Source of the DNA: PKWO01 sp036561005
GTDB lineage: Bacteria; Pseudomonadota; Gammaproteobacteria; Burkholderiales; Burkholderiaceae_D
Reading direction: 5' to 3'
DNA length: 64,000 nt
NCBI GenBank assembly: GCA_036561005.1
Contig: DATBQE010000172.1
Location: forward strand, 6,252-70,251
The notes beneath the pieces were generated by a model that did not search any database, was not told where the DNA came from, and saw only the letters and a list, made by a program, of their open reading frames with translations. The position numbers were made by a program, and so were the translations under genes. Shown one piece after another: positions 36,498 to 46,060 of the stretch (positions within the stretch are counted from its first letter, which is position 1; the number at the start of each line of letters is the position of its first letter).

Positions 36498-37901
36498 ATG
36501 ACCGCATACCGAAGCGAAACCGATTCCATGGGGGCAATCAACGTGCCGGCAGAGAGCTACTGGGGCGCGCAAACCCAACGTTCGATCGAGAATTTTCCCA
36601 TCGGCGTGACGCGCTTCCGTTGGCAGCCACCCATGATTCGCGCCCTCGGCATCCTGAAAAAGGCAGCCGCCCTTGCCAATGCGGAGCTCGGCGAATTGTC
36701 GCAAGATCTGGCGCGCTGGATCGACGCCGCCGCCGATGAAGTCATCGATGGCAAGCTTGACGACCAGTTTCCGCTCGTCGTGTTCCAGACCGGGTCCGGT
36801 ACACAATCAAACATGAATGCCAACGAAGTCATTGCCAACCGCGCCATTGTGCTGGCGGGCGGCACGCGCGGCAGCAAGTTCCCGGTGCATCCGAATGACC
36901 ACGTCAATCGTGGGCAATCGTCGAACGACACTTTTCCGACCGCCATGCACATCGCCGTGGTCGAACAAATCCACCACAAGCTGCTCCCCGCCGTCGAAAG
37001 ATTGCGCAATACGCTTGCAGAAAAAGCCTGCGCCTATGCGCAGATCGTCAAAACCGGGAGGACGCATCTGCAGGATGCCACGCCCATCACGCTGGGCCAG
37101 GAAATCGGCGCATGGGTAGCGCAAATCGATTTCGGTTTGCAAACCGTGCGGCAAGCGCTGCCGGGCGTTTATGAGTTGGCCATAGGCGGCACAGCGGTCG
37201 GCACCGGCCTCAACTCGCATCCGCGCTTTGGCGACCTGGCGGCCCACTACATCGCCGAACTGACCGGCCATCCGTTTCGCGCTGCCGACAACAAGTTTTT
37301 TGCCCTGGCCGCACACGATGCCCTGGTCAACGTCTCGGCTGCGCTGCGCACGTTGTCGGGCGGCCTGATGAAAATGGCCAATGACGTGCGCTGGCTTGCC
37401 AGCGGCCCGCGCTGCGGTATCGGTGAATTGGTCATCCCGGAAAACGAGCCTGGTTCATCGATCATGCCGGGCAAGGTCAATCCGACCCAATGCGAAGCAC
37501 TGACCATGGTCTGTGTGCAAGTGTTCGGCAACGACGCTGCAGTGGCCTTTGCCGGTACCCAAGGCAACTTCCAATTGAACGTCTACAAGCCGGTAATGGT
37601 GCACAACGTGCTGGAAAGCATCGAGTTGATTGCCGACGCCTGCACTGCATTCAACGATCACTGTGCCGTCGGCATCGAACCGCAACGGGAAAAGATTGCG
37701 CACAATCTGGAACAGAACCTAATGCTGGTCACGGCCTTGAACCGGCACATCGGTTACGACAATGCGGCCAAAATCGCCAAGAAAGCGCACAAGGAAGGCA
37801 CGACGCTGCGTGAAGCAGCGCTGGGATCTGGTTTGCTCACTGCAGAACAATATGCGCAGTGGATGGTTCCGATTGATATGACGCATCCTAGCGTCGACTA
37901 G
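36498..37901 (+). CDS. fumC: Fumarate hydratase, class II
   Basis: A 467-residue class II fumarase, usual length. It interconverts fumarate and malate in the TCA cycle without an iron-sulfur cluster. Motifs: SMGAINVPAESYWGAQTQRS, GSGTQSNMNANEV, HPNDHVNRGQSSNDTFPT, GRTHLQDATP and the signature loop GSSIMPGKVNPTQ from residue 319, which carries the catalytic Ser. No neighbours share the pathway. Start ATG gives the normal N-terminus. Confidence 0.97.
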   Translation: MTAYRSETDSMGAINVPAESYWGAQTQRSIENFPIGVTRFRWQPPMIRALGILKKAAALANAELGELSQDLARWIDAAADEVIDGKLDDQFPLVVFQTGSGTQSNMNANEVIANRAIVLAGGTRGSKFPVHPNDHVNRGQSSNDTFPTAMHIAVVEQIHHKLLPAVERLRNTLAEKACAYAQIVKTGRTHLQDATPITLGQEIGAWVAQIDFGLQTVRQALPGVYELAIGGTAVGTGLNSHPRFGDLAAHYIAELTGHPFRAADNKFFALAAHDALVNVSAALRTLSGGLMKMANDVRWLASGPRCGIGELVIPENEPGSSIMPGKVNPTQCEALTMVCVQVFGNDAAVAFAGTQGNFQLNVYKPVMVHNVLESIELIADACTAFNDHCAVGIEPQREKIAHNLEQNLMLVTALNRHIGYDNAAKIAKKAHKEGTTLREAALGSGLLTAEQYAQWMVPIDMTHPSVD

Positions 37902-37943
37902 ATCAGAGATCAAGAAGGCAGGAATTCTGCAGGGGCCTGGTAT

Positions 37944-38247
37944 TCAGGCACTTCGGACTCCTCGAATCTCCGACCAATATTCTGCCCTCACATCCTCGTC
38001 GATTTCGGTCGCAATGTGCGTCGCAAAGAGCGCCTCATTGCCGTCCTTGCCTGGGCCCGATATCCAAAATGGTCACCGTCTCGACACAGAAATAATTCGA
38101 CTTGAAGCCACTTCCTTTCTGACTTTGAAAGGATTGCCCAGCGTAATAGAGCGTCGCCCCGGTCTTGGAAAATGTCACTCTACCGATTCGAGCAGCGCCC
38201 GTCAGCCCTCCGCCTTTGGCTTCGATGTACATAGTGCGGCTTTTCAT
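37944..38247 (-). pseudogene. Small conserved protein gene broken by two -1 frameshifts
   Basis: Reading from ATG 38247: MKSRTMYIEAKGGGL, GAARIGRVTFSKTG, GFKSNYFCVET, then the frame runs into a short unlike tail. In the shifted frame the expected continuation is plain: WISGPGKDGNEALFATHIA then TEIDEDVRAEYWSEIRG with a stop at 37944. The two parts join if one G (in the GG after VET) and one T (in TTTT) are restored near 38073 and 38063. The whole corresponds to a ~100-residue conserved bacterial family of unknown function, which I recall is sometimes mislabelled in databases. Genuine decay or two sequencing errors are both possible. Confidence 0.72.
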
Positions 38248-38253
38248 GCCCGA

Positions 38254-38874
38254 CTATTCCGGAAAGCGCTTCAAGAGCTTGCCATCCTTTGGCAACTGAT
38301 ACTGGGCCACGTTCATCTGCATGGCAAGACTTGTGTAATACGCGTTAAGGCCTGTCAGATCCACCACGCCCTTCTTGCCGAAGCGGTGATCGGCACGCTC
38401 AAACGTACGCTCTGAAACGCGCTTGTTTTTGTGCAGTTCCGTGGAAAAGTCATACACAATCTCCTCGTCCTCGGTCATCTCCGTCGGACGGCGGCCATCG
38501 GCGATCGCGTTCGCGATTTCCGGCTTGATTCCGGCTTTCAGTGCGATCGGGTAATGCACATTCCATTCATAATCCTGCGTCCATTCGCGCGCAGCAATCA
38601 GAATCACGAGTTCGCTCAGCGTATTGCCGAGCGCGGAGTGATAACGCAAATAGTCTCCGGTCGAGCGCATCTGCGTCATCACTTGCGGGCTGTACATGAG
38701 CGGCTCGAAAGGGCCAAACACCGGCACCTTGCGCGCTTCAAGGAATTCAGCCGCGGCCTTCTGCTGTTCCTCATTGTATTTATCGGGCGCAATCGTGGGC
38801 AGTCGTTCCGCAGCCGATACTGTTGCGTTGATGGCGAACAGGAGAATCAAACCAGGCATCGCAGATTTCATCAT
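38254..38874 (-). CDS. Exported carboxymuconolactone decarboxylase-like protein
   Basis: A 206-residue protein with a signal peptide (LILLFAINATVSAAE). The body is a carboxymuconolactone decarboxylase-like fold: LGNTLSELVILIAAREWTQ, YEWNVHYPIALKAG and an EEIVYDFSTELHKNKRVSERTFE segment. The CxxC of AhpD is lacking, so peroxidase chemistry is not expected; the E/W/H pattern fits the decarboxylase-like branch. GGAGGG is close before either of two adjacent ATG codons (38874, 38871). The broken gene starts seven bases after its stop. Confidence 0.82.
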   Translation of the reverse strand: MMKSAMPGLILLFAINATVSAAERLPTIAPDKYNEEQQKAAAEFLEARKVPVFGPFEPLMYSPQVMTQMRSTGDYLRYHSALGNTLSELVILIAAREWTQDYEWNVHYPIALKAGIKPEIANAIADGRRPTEMTEDEEIVYDFSTELHKNKRVSERTFERADHRFGKKGVVDLTGLNAYYTSLAMQMNVAQYQLPKDGKLLKRFPE

Positions 38875-39117
38875 TCATTCCCTCCAAAAATTGACGTGCG
38901 CGAAAATCGGGGGCGCTTTGTTGAATCTCTATCCTAGCAGTTTGAGCAGCGCATGGCATACGCGTCCGAAACTCCTTACGCACGGTCCCCGCGCGTGTAT
39001 GGATGACCAGATATTTTTCTGCCGGCTGTCAGACCGTTGCTACCGACCAGTTTGGACTATGGTAATCTGCCTCCATTATCTTAGGGTCCCTGCCCGCACA
39101 CACCTGAACGAGCCTTA

Positions 39118-40263
39118 GTGAATTCCACAATTTCCGCGAATCGAACACCCGACCGTCAAGAGGGTGTATCGCAAACGCCGACCGGGAACCTCGCCGACAT
39201 CCCGTTCTGGATGGCGATCGTAGCCGGATTGCCGATCTCCCTTTGCATGGCCGTCATGAGCGCGCCCGAGCTTGCTCATGGCTGGTCTGCCGCATTCCGC
39301 GCGCTCTACCTGGCCGCCTTCGTGGCGTGGATTTTCCCATTGGCATGGCTGCAGCGCACACTTTGGCGGGCCGGGCTGCGTTGGTGGAATGTTGCATCGA
39401 TCTTGTTGACCGTCACATATGGCATGTCGCTCATCAACGCCGCACTGGGCATGAGCATGGCGGTCAAATTACAAGTATTACAAGACATCGAGTGGACCAA
39501 TATTTTTCGCGGGCTCGACGGTTGTTGGCTGGCTTTGATCGGCTTTTGCGCATTGCACACCGTCGTCGCCTACTACGCCGCGCTGAGTCGCGCACAAAGC
39601 AGGATCGTCGAAGCGCTCGCGCTGGCGAGGGACGCGCAATTGAGCGCCCTGCGTTACCAGGTGCATCCGCATTTTCTATTCAATACGCTCAATGCGATAT
39701 CGGCCCTGGTCGCTTCCGGACGCAACCGCGAGGCCAATCGCATGATTACGCAGCTTGGCGATTTCCTGCGCGCTACGATTGACAGAGAAGGGTGTCACGA
39801 ACATGCACTCGCCGATGAGATCGCACTGACCGAAGGATACATCGAGATCGAGAAAGCGCGCCTGGGGGAAAAACTCAAAATTTCCATTCAGGTAGGGCCA
39901 GAAGTGCTCGGTGCATTTGTCCCTTATATGGTGCTGCAGCCGCTGGTGGAAAACGCGATCCGTCACGGCATTGCTTTACGCAGCGAGGTTGGAAACTTGA
40001 ACCTTCAGATTGCACGCCAAGGCGAGAGACTGACGATCCTGCTGGAAAACGACGGCATTTCACCGCAACCGATAAACGAAGAAACCGGTCACACCACCGG
40101 TATCGGCTTGAAGAATGTCGGCGAACGCCTCGCCACACTCTACGGCACCGATCACGAATTCGCCGCCACGCAAGACCGGAGCGGCAATTATCAGGTGCGC
40201 ATCTCCCTGCCTTTGCGTGAAGTCGCCGCTGCCGTGCCAATCGGGTGGGTTGAAGCGGCATGA
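39118..40263 (+). CDS. LytS/AlgZ-type sensor histidine kinase
   Basis: A 381-residue membrane kinase starting with GTG. Four hydrophobic helices occupy about residues 30-150. The phosphoacceptor His183 is in VHPHFLFNTLNAISAL, and the ATP-binding domain has LQPLVENAIRHGI and TGIGLKNVGERLATLYG. This is the His_kinase family PF06580. It phosphorylates the LytTR regulator whose start overlaps its stop by four bases (ATGA). The signal sensed is unknown; the family often controls envelope, alginate or pili functions. Confidence 0.92.
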   Translation: MNSTISANRTPDRQEGVSQTPTGNLADIPFWMAIVAGLPISLCMAVMSAPELAHGWSAAFRALYLAAFVAWIFPLAWLQRTLWRAGLRWWNVASILLTVTYGMSLINAALGMSMAVKLQVLQDIEWTNIFRGLDGCWLALIGFCALHTVVAYYAALSRAQSRIVEALALARDAQLSALRYQVHPHFLFNTLNAISALVASGRNREANRMITQLGDFLRATIDREGCHEHALADEIALTEGYIEIEKARLGEKLKISIQVGPEVLGAFVPYMVLQPLVENAIRHGIALRSEVGNLNLQIARQGERLTILLENDGISPQPINEETGHTTGIGLKNVGERLATLYGTDHEFAATQDRSGNYQVRISLPLREVAAAVPIGWVEAA

Positions 40264-41030
40264 TGCGTATCGCCGTCATTGATGACGAGCCGCTCGCGCG
40301 CAGCGGCATTCTGGCGCGCCTTGCCGCTTTCCGCGATGTCGAGGTGGTGGCCGAATTCGGTGATGGACCCTCGGCCTTATCCGGGATCACGGAAACAAGG
40401 CCTGAGCTCGTGTTCATCGATATCGAAATGCCCGGCATGAGCGGGCTCGACGTTCTTGCTGCCTTGCCGCAGGACAAAAGTCCGATGGCAATACTGCTGA
40501 CCGCCTACGACAGTTTCGCCCTGCGTGCTTTCGAACTGAACGTCATCGACTATTTGCTCAAGCCGATTGACGACGATCGTTTCCATGAGGCGCTGGATCG
40601 CGCCCGCCTGGCACTGCCCTATCGTCTGCTTCAGACCAATGCGGCAAAAGATGCCGCCGCAGCAATCGAGACGCAAGAATATCTGGCAACGTTCACCGTC
40701 CGTATCGGATCGCGCGTTCTCTTTGTTCCGGTGGCCGACGTCGAGTGGATCAGTGCAGATGGCGACTACGCCACCTTGCACGTCGGCACGAAACAATATG
40801 TTGTGCGCGAGCCCTTGCAGCGCATCGCGCAACGGCTCGACCCTGCGCAATTCGTCAGAGTCCATCGCTCGACCATTGTCCGAATTGAACTTGTATCCGA
40901 ATTGCGCTCGCTGGCCAATCGCGACGCGCTTCTGCGGTTGCGCGACGGCACACCGCTGCGCGCAAGCCGCACCTATGTCGACGACATGCGCCAGGTGCTA
41001 CAGCAAGTGCGCGGTTGCGCGATCACTTAG
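40260..41030 (+). CDS. LytTR-family response regulator (AlgR/LytR type)
   Basis: A 256-residue regulator. The receiver domain has the acidic pair VIDDEPLA, the phosphorylated Asp54 in FIDIEMPG, and the lysine in DYLLKPID. The C-terminal LytTR DNA-binding domain is seen as VEWISADGDYATLHV, then FVRVHRSTIVRIEL. It is translationally coupled to the kinase. LytTR proteins bind direct repeats near their targets; the nearby iorAB-like genes start 122 bases downstream and may be targets, by proximity only. Confidence 0.92.
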   Translation: MMRIAVIDDEPLARSGILARLAAFRDVEVVAEFGDGPSALSGITETRPELVFIDIEMPGMSGLDVLAALPQDKSPMAILLTAYDSFALRAFELNVIDYLLKPIDDDRFHEALDRARLALPYRLLQTNAAKDAAAAIETQEYLATFTVRIGSRVLFVPVADVEWISADGDYATLHVGTKQYVVREPLQRIAQRLDPAQFVRVHRSTIVRIELVSELRSLANRDALLRLRDGTPLRASRTYVDDMRQVLQQVRGCAIT

Positions 41031-41152
41031 CAGGGCAAGCAACGGCTCGCCGCAGTAAACCACCGTTTCGCCGCTGCGCACTTTTTTCTCCGATCGTCCA
41101 TTGGTAGAGTGGTCCAAATCGATAATGGAACACTTCAACACTGGAATCGGAC

Positions 41153-41626
41153 ATGAACTACGCGATCAACGTCAATGGCCGTGAGCACCATGTGGACGCC
41201 GAAGGCGACACGCCTTTACTGTGGGTATTGCGCGACAACCTGAAAATGACCGGCACCAAATTCGGCTGCGGCGCAGCGCAATGCGGCGCCTGTACCGTGC
41301 ACCTGGAAGGCGAAGCAGTGCGCAGTTGCGTCATGCCGCTGCAGGCGGTGGAAGGCAAGCATATCGTCACAATAGAGGGCCTGGCGGCGACGCCGCAAAG
41401 CGTGCTGCAACAGCAATGGATTGCGCTCCAGGTGCCGCAGTGCGGTTATTGCCAATCGGGTGCATTGATGGCCGCGGCTAGGCTGCTGGCCCACGCCCCG
41501 GCACCGACCGACGCCGAGATCGATGCCGCCATCACCAACGTCTGCCGCTGCGGCACCTATCCGCGCATGCGTGCGGCAATCCACGGTGCAGCTGAGCGCC
41601 TGGCAAATACCGCGAGGCCCGCATGA
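41153..41626 (+). CDS. iorA: Isoquinoline 1-oxidoreductase-type small subunit (2Fe-2S protein)
   Basis: A 157-residue xanthine-oxidase-type iron-sulfur subunit. The plant-ferredoxin cluster ligands are in KFGCGAAQCGACTVH with a further Cys in RSCVMPL. The second cluster is held by QCGYCQSG and CRCGTYPRM. It passes electrons from the molybdenum subunit encoded by the overlapping next gene (ATGA). In this family electrons usually go on to a cytochrome. Symbol by family resemblance; the natural substrate, an aldehyde or N-heterocycle, is unknown. Confidence 0.9.
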   Translation: MNYAINVNGREHHVDAEGDTPLLWVLRDNLKMTGTKFGCGAAQCGACTVHLEGEAVRSCVMPLQAVEGKHIVTIEGLAATPQSVLQQQWIALQVPQCGYCQSGALMAAARLLAHAPAPTDAEIDAAITNVCRCGTYPRMRAAIHGAAERLANTARPA

Positions 41627-43821
41627 GTGCCGGTCCGAACCCATCGCGCCGCAGGTTTCTCACTTCCACCCTGGCGCTCGGTGTATGGACCCTTGGTGGA
41701 TTCCCCGCTGCGGGAGAGGAAGTCAAGCCGGCGGACGCGCCAGCGGTTGCCACCCCTCCCGGCTTCGGCCTGTGGCTGCAATTCGCGCAAGACGGCAGCC
41801 TGACGATACTGACCAATGCCGTCGAAATCGGACAGGGAACGCACAACGCTGTCATACAAATCGCGGCCGAGGAATTGGCGCTGCCGTTTTCTTCCATTCG
41901 TGTTGCCCAGGCGCCGGTGAGCCCAGACTTCATCGACCGCCGCATCGAGAACTATGCCACATTCGGCAGCATAGGCTTTCGCCTAAGCCTCATGCATCTT
42001 GGTCCGGTTTGCGCTGCGGCGCGTGACATGCTGCTGCGCGCGGCAGCAGCGCAATGGAAGTTCGCGCTGGCCGAATGCAGCGTAGCCGACGGCGCCGTCC
42101 ATCACGCTGCGAGCAATCGCCAGATTGCCTATCGCGATTTGCTGGTCGATGCCGCCAAATTGACGCCACCGACTGCGATCAAGCGCAAACCGCGCGAGCA
42201 ATGGTCCGTACTCGGCAAGGCCGCACCGCGCTTTGACATTCCTCCCAAGGTCGACGGCAGCGCCGTCTTCGGCATCGATGTCGAACGGCCCGGCATGCTC
42301 GTCGCAACCGTGTTGCATGCGCCGACGTTCGGTGGCACGCTCAAGACGGTCGACGAGCGCCCTGCCCTTGCAATTCGCGGGGTACGCCGAGTCGTGCGGC
42401 TTCGTGGCGCCATCGCGGTTGTCGCCGATGGTTATTGGCCTGCATTGAAAGGTGCGCGCGCGCTCAAGCCGTCATGGATTCCTGGGCTACATGTTGGCAT
42501 GGATCAGGAGAAATATCGCCGACGACTGCTGGCTGCCGCACAGCAAGGCGCAGGACGAGACTACACGAAGGAGGAAGTACCACGCACTGATATCGCGGCT
42601 GTCGCCAAAAGTCTGGCCAACGCAACACAGGTCATCGATCTGACCTTCGATGTCCCCTTCCTTGCGCATGCCACGATGGAGCCGATGAATGCCACTGCCG
42701 AAGTCAGCAACGATTCGGCCGAGTTATGGCTATCGACACAAAGCGCGCTCGACACGCAGCGCGGCGTGGCCGAAGCGCTGGGATTGCCCCAGTCCAAAGT
42801 GACGATACACCCGCAATTGGCAGGCGGCGGCTACGGCCGCAGACTGGAGCATGCATTCGCAGTGGAAGCCGCGTTGATTGCCAAAGCCGTCGGCAAGCCG
42901 GTCAAATTGATCTGGTCGCGCGAAGTGGATATGCGCGCCGGCGGCTATCGCCCGGCGGCTGCGGCACGAGTGCGCATGGCGCTCGGTGCGGACCGCATGC
43001 CGACCGCCGCGCGGGTCGACCTGGCCAATCCATCGATACTCGACTACAGCGGTGTCACGCTCGGCCCGCCGTCGGAGGCCGATTGGGCGGCGACGATGGG
43101 CTGGGGCGGGCAAAAGTATGCGATTGGGGCATTGCATCTGAATTGCACGAAAATAGATGAGGGTGTGCCCTGCGGCTATTGGCGTTCGGTGGGCGCGTCG
43201 CAGAATGTGTTTTTCCTTGAATGTGTGATTGATCAGGCGGCGCATGCCGCGAACCTCGATCCGGTCGAATATCGCCGCCGCCTGTTCGCCAGGGAAACGC
43301 GGCGCTTGCGCTTTGTCGATGCATTGGCGCAGCGCGCAAACTGGTCGCAAACACCTGCACCAGGTCATTTCCGCGGCATGGCGATCAGCCAGGGCAATAG
43401 CGCCATCAGTGGACACGTGGTCGAATTGAGTATCGCGGCACCGGGGAAATTCCGCCTGCACCGGATTGTTGCCGCCATCGATGTCGGCGTCATTGCCAAT
43501 CCGAATACGGTTGAGGCGCAGATCATGGGCGGAACGCTGTTTGGCCTGTCAGCCGCATTGTTCGGCGAAATTACGCTGAAAAACGGCACGGTGGAACAAG
43601 GCAATTTCGACAGTTATCCGGTAGTAAAGATGAGCCACGTCCCGCCGATGGAATTCGTCGTTCTCGGCAATGCCGAAACAGACCGCCCGGAAGGCGCGGG
43701 CGAAGAAGGGGTGGCATCGATCGCACCTGCGATTGCCAACGCCCTATATGCCGCAACTGGAGCAGGCGTCACCCGCCTGCCGCTTATTAGAGCCGGCTGG
43801 GAATTGGTTGGACCGGACTGA
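41623..43821 (+). CDS. iorB: Molybdopterin-binding aldehyde/N-heterocycle oxidoreductase large subunit
   Basis: A 732-residue molybdenum hydroxylase subunit. A twin-arginine signal stands at the start (SRRRFLTSTLALGVWTLGG), so it is exported folded with its partner. Cofactor motifs include GQGTHNAVIQIAAEELALP, GGGYGRRLEHAFAVEA and the catalytic glutamate region PEGAGEEGVASI. It lacks FAD domains, like IorB and unlike xanthine dehydrogenase. With the 2Fe-2S subunit it would oxidise aldehydes or aromatic N-heterocycles in the periplasm. No maturation chaperone is seen beside it. Confidence 0.9.
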   Translation: MSAGPNPSRRRFLTSTLALGVWTLGGFPAAGEEVKPADAPAVATPPGFGLWLQFAQDGSLTILTNAVEIGQGTHNAVIQIAAEELALPFSSIRVAQAPVSPDFIDRRIENYATFGSIGFRLSLMHLGPVCAAARDMLLRAAAAQWKFALAECSVADGAVHHAASNRQIAYRDLLVDAAKLTPPTAIKRKPREQWSVLGKAAPRFDIPPKVDGSAVFGIDVERPGMLVATVLHAPTFGGTLKTVDERPALAIRGVRRVVRLRGAIAVVADGYWPALKGARALKPSWIPGLHVGMDQEKYRRRLLAAAQQGAGRDYTKEEVPRTDIAAVAKSLANATQVIDLTFDVPFLAHATMEPMNATAEVSNDSAELWLSTQSALDTQRGVAEALGLPQSKVTIHPQLAGGGYGRRLEHAFAVEAALIAKAVGKPVKLIWSREVDMRAGGYRPAAAARVRMALGADRMPTAARVDLANPSILDYSGVTLGPPSEADWAATMGWGGQKYAIGALHLNCTKIDEGVPCGYWRSVGASQNVFFLECVIDQAAHAANLDPVEYRRRLFARETRRLRFVDALAQRANWSQTPAPGHFRGMAISQGNSAISGHVVELSIAAPGKFRLHRIVAAIDVGVIANPNTVEAQIMGGTLFGLSAALFGEITLKNGTVEQGNFDSYPVVKMSHVPPMEFVVLGNAETDRPEGAGEEGVASIAPAIANALYAATGAGVTRLPLIRAGWELVGPD

Positions 43822-43823
43822 AC

Positions 43824-44354
43824 TTACGACTTTGCCGCTGCCGGCACCCGGGCTGCCGTGACTTCGATTTCAACCAGTGCAGCCGGCAATGGCAACGCTG
43901 CCACCTGCACTGTAGTGCGTGCCGCCTTGTTGGGTTGGGATGGCGTGCCGAAAAACTGGCCGTAGGCAGCATTCAAACCGGCAAAATCCATCTTGCCACC
44001 GAGCTTGGGATCACCGACGAGATAAACGTTGACCTTGACCACGTCGCTCATCGACAAGCCTTCCGCATGCAAACGAGCCTCAATCTTTCCCAATATCGAG
44101 GCGGCCTGGGTTTTGGTGTCGCCATAGGCCTCGGCCGAACCTTTGGGTGCATCGGAGTTGGCGACATCGGCAATGGTCCCGCTGACAAAAGTGAGCTGCG
44201 CCCCGGCCGGCACCGTCACCAGGGCGGCGAACGGCAGCGTCGACGCCGGGTCGACAACACGCTTGATCTCTTGCGCAATAACGACGGGCGAACCCAGAAT
44301 CGATAGCGTCAGCGCTGCGGCGTACAGACGCATTGAATATCGGTGCGATTGCAT
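43824..44354 (-). CDS. Exported RidA-family protein
   Basis: A 176-residue protein with a signal peptide (LYAAALTLSILGSPVVIAQE), then a RidA/YjgF domain: LTFVSGTIAD, DVVKVNVYLVGD and ARTTVQVAALPLPAALVEIEVTA. The Arg in ARTTV, needed by enamine deaminases, is kept. Cytosolic RidA is ~130 residues and protects against 2-aminoacrylate; an exported form must have another role. GGGAA is before the ATG. Its stop lies two bases from the iorB stop, convergent. Confidence 0.82.
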   Translation of the reverse strand: MQSHRYSMRLYAAALTLSILGSPVVIAQEIKRVVDPASTLPFAALVTVPAGAQLTFVSGTIADVANSDAPKGSAEAYGDTKTQAASILGKIEARLHAEGLSMSDVVKVNVYLVGDPKLGGKMDFAGLNAAYGQFFGTPSQPNKAARTTVQVAALPLPAALVEIEVTAARVPAAAKS

Positions 44355-44452
44355 GGCGAAGTTCCCTGATCACGGTTGAGCACAGAGTATGTCACATCGC
44401 GGCAAAAACCGGCAAGCGGACAACACGAATCCACGGACTCCGGACTCCCAGG

Positions 44453-46060
44453 CTAGCGCACTGCCAGCGTATACCCCGTGCTAGATTTCGCAATGTCGTA
44501 CACACCGAAATCGCAACTAAACACGGTCCATGCCTCGGCTGCATTCGCCGTATCCGTACTTGAAGTCCAGTAGTACTGGAACTGGATAAAATTACTGAAC
44601 GCCGCCCCCATCGAATTGACGCCGGGATTGCCGCCGCTGGTCCAGCTTGTATCGAAAAAGTCGGCATGGTTGTTCAGCCCACGGTCAGCCAGACTTTGCA
44701 TCTCCTTGCGGTTCGGCATGCGCCAGATACCGGGCGTAGATCCATCGGTCAACCCGCATTGGCCGTTGCCCAGCGAATTGACCGCCGCCAAGGCGCCCGC
44801 CCATGTCTGATTGATGCAATCGGCCTTGCGCAGCCAGATCAATCCAGTGGCGGTGTCGGTCACTGTGCCGTTGCCATTGTTGCGCATGCGCGGAAAGGGC
44901 AATGGTGCACCGCTTTGCACACTGCCGTCGTCACCACCCGCAAAGGGAATGTAGGCGCCGGTCGCCTGCAGTTTGACCGCGCCGGCGCTGCTGCCGTCCC
45001 TGACTGCCCAGACCGCATTGGTGGAACTGGCAATGACGTTGAGGTTGCTGTCGTTCATATAGCGCCCGTCCGACATGCGGATTGCCCAGGCGTTGGCTGT
45101 GCCCTCCTGGCCACCAAAGTAGACGCTTGAAGTCCAGTAATTACCGCCAGAAACATTCTGGAATGGGTTACCGGCAGCAATCGCAGGATTGACCGCCGAC
45201 ACATCCACAACGCTTTCCAATTCAGCAAGATTCGGCAGCCGCCATTGCCCCGCCTTCGACGCGTCGCTTAATCCGCAAGCACCGTTTGCCAGTTGATTGG
45301 CTTGCGCCACTGCCGCAGACCAATGTGCTGGCGCCAAACAGCCCGCATTCTTGAGCCAGACAAGGCCCGTCAACTTGTCGGTGACGCTCCCATCCTGATT
45401 GTCGACAAACCGCGTCACCGGCCAAACCACACCTTTCTTGAACGATGCATCGTCACCCGCACCATAGCTGATCTTCTGCCCAGATTGCGCCAGGCTCACC
45501 AACGGATTACTGCCGTCATACGCATTGAAGTTTGCACCAGTGACGGAATTGCCGCTCACAGACAGGTAATTGATGACGGTGAAGATGAGGGGTGAACCGC
45601 CGCCCGGGTTCGAATATTGGCCGTTATATTGCGCCCGTGTCACGGCCAAACCGGTATTGGCATACCAATTGTCCGGTGACGCATTCCAGAGGTAAGCAGC
45701 GGCAACTGGACTGGTGCTTGCCGTCGGATAAAACGCGTAGCCGGACTTGCTCGGAAAAAATTGCAGATTCATCGCAACGTTACCGCCGGTCGAAAGTCCG
45801 CTGAAACGATATACGCCGTTGGCATCGGTCGTCGCGAGGGCGAGTGTCGAATTGGTATTGGTTTCGAACGCGGTCACGCCCACGCCGGACATGGGCGCGC
45901 CGTTGAAGGTGACACTGCCCGAGAATGTATTGGGAACAGGTCCGCCGAAGTTGGACGACGTCGGGCCGCCACCTCCTCCGCCCCCGCCCCCGCCGCCGCC
46001 GCCACAAGCCGCAAGTAAAGATGGCAAGACCGTTGCCAACAGAATTCGTGCATGTTTCAT
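44453..46060 (-). CDS. DUF1566 lipoprotein with duplicated module and poly-Gly linker
   Basis: A 535-residue lipoprotein: signal ILLATVLPSLLAAC with the lipid Cys near residue 18, directly followed by 13 Gly. Next comes a carboxypeptidase-regulatory-like beta domain (FSGSVTFNGAPMSGVGVTAFE), then two DUF1566 (Lcl-like) modules, each with a VTDKLTGLVWLK or VTDTATGLIWLR core and a WRLPNLAELE or WRMPNRKEMQ match. DUF1566 is found in secreted surface proteins of unknown or adhesive roles. The start at 46060 follows a GGGGGA site; longer frames are not protein-like. Confidence 0.82.
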   Translation of the reverse strand: MKHARILLATVLPSLLAACGGGGGGGGGGGGGPTSSNFGGPVPNTFSGSVTFNGAPMSGVGVTAFETNTNSTLALATTDANGVYRFSGLSTGGNVAMNLQFFPSKSGYAFYPTASTSPVAAAYLWNASPDNWYANTGLAVTRAQYNGQYSNPGGGSPLIFTVINYLSVSGNSVTGANFNAYDGSNPLVSLAQSGQKISYGAGDDASFKKGVVWPVTRFVDNQDGSVTDKLTGLVWLKNAGCLAPAHWSAAVAQANQLANGACGLSDASKAGQWRLPNLAELESVVDVSAVNPAIAAGNPFQNVSGGNYWTSSVYFGGQEGTANAWAIRMSDGRYMNDSNLNVIASSTNAVWAVRDGSSAGAVKLQATGAYIPFAGGDDGSVQSGAPLPFPRMRNNGNGTVTDTATGLIWLRKADCINQTWAGALAAVNSLGNGQCGLTDGSTPGIWRMPNRKEMQSLADRGLNNHADFFDTSWTSGGNPGVNSMGAAFSNFIQFQYYWTSSTDTANAAEAWTVFSCDFGVYDIAKSSTGYTLAVR

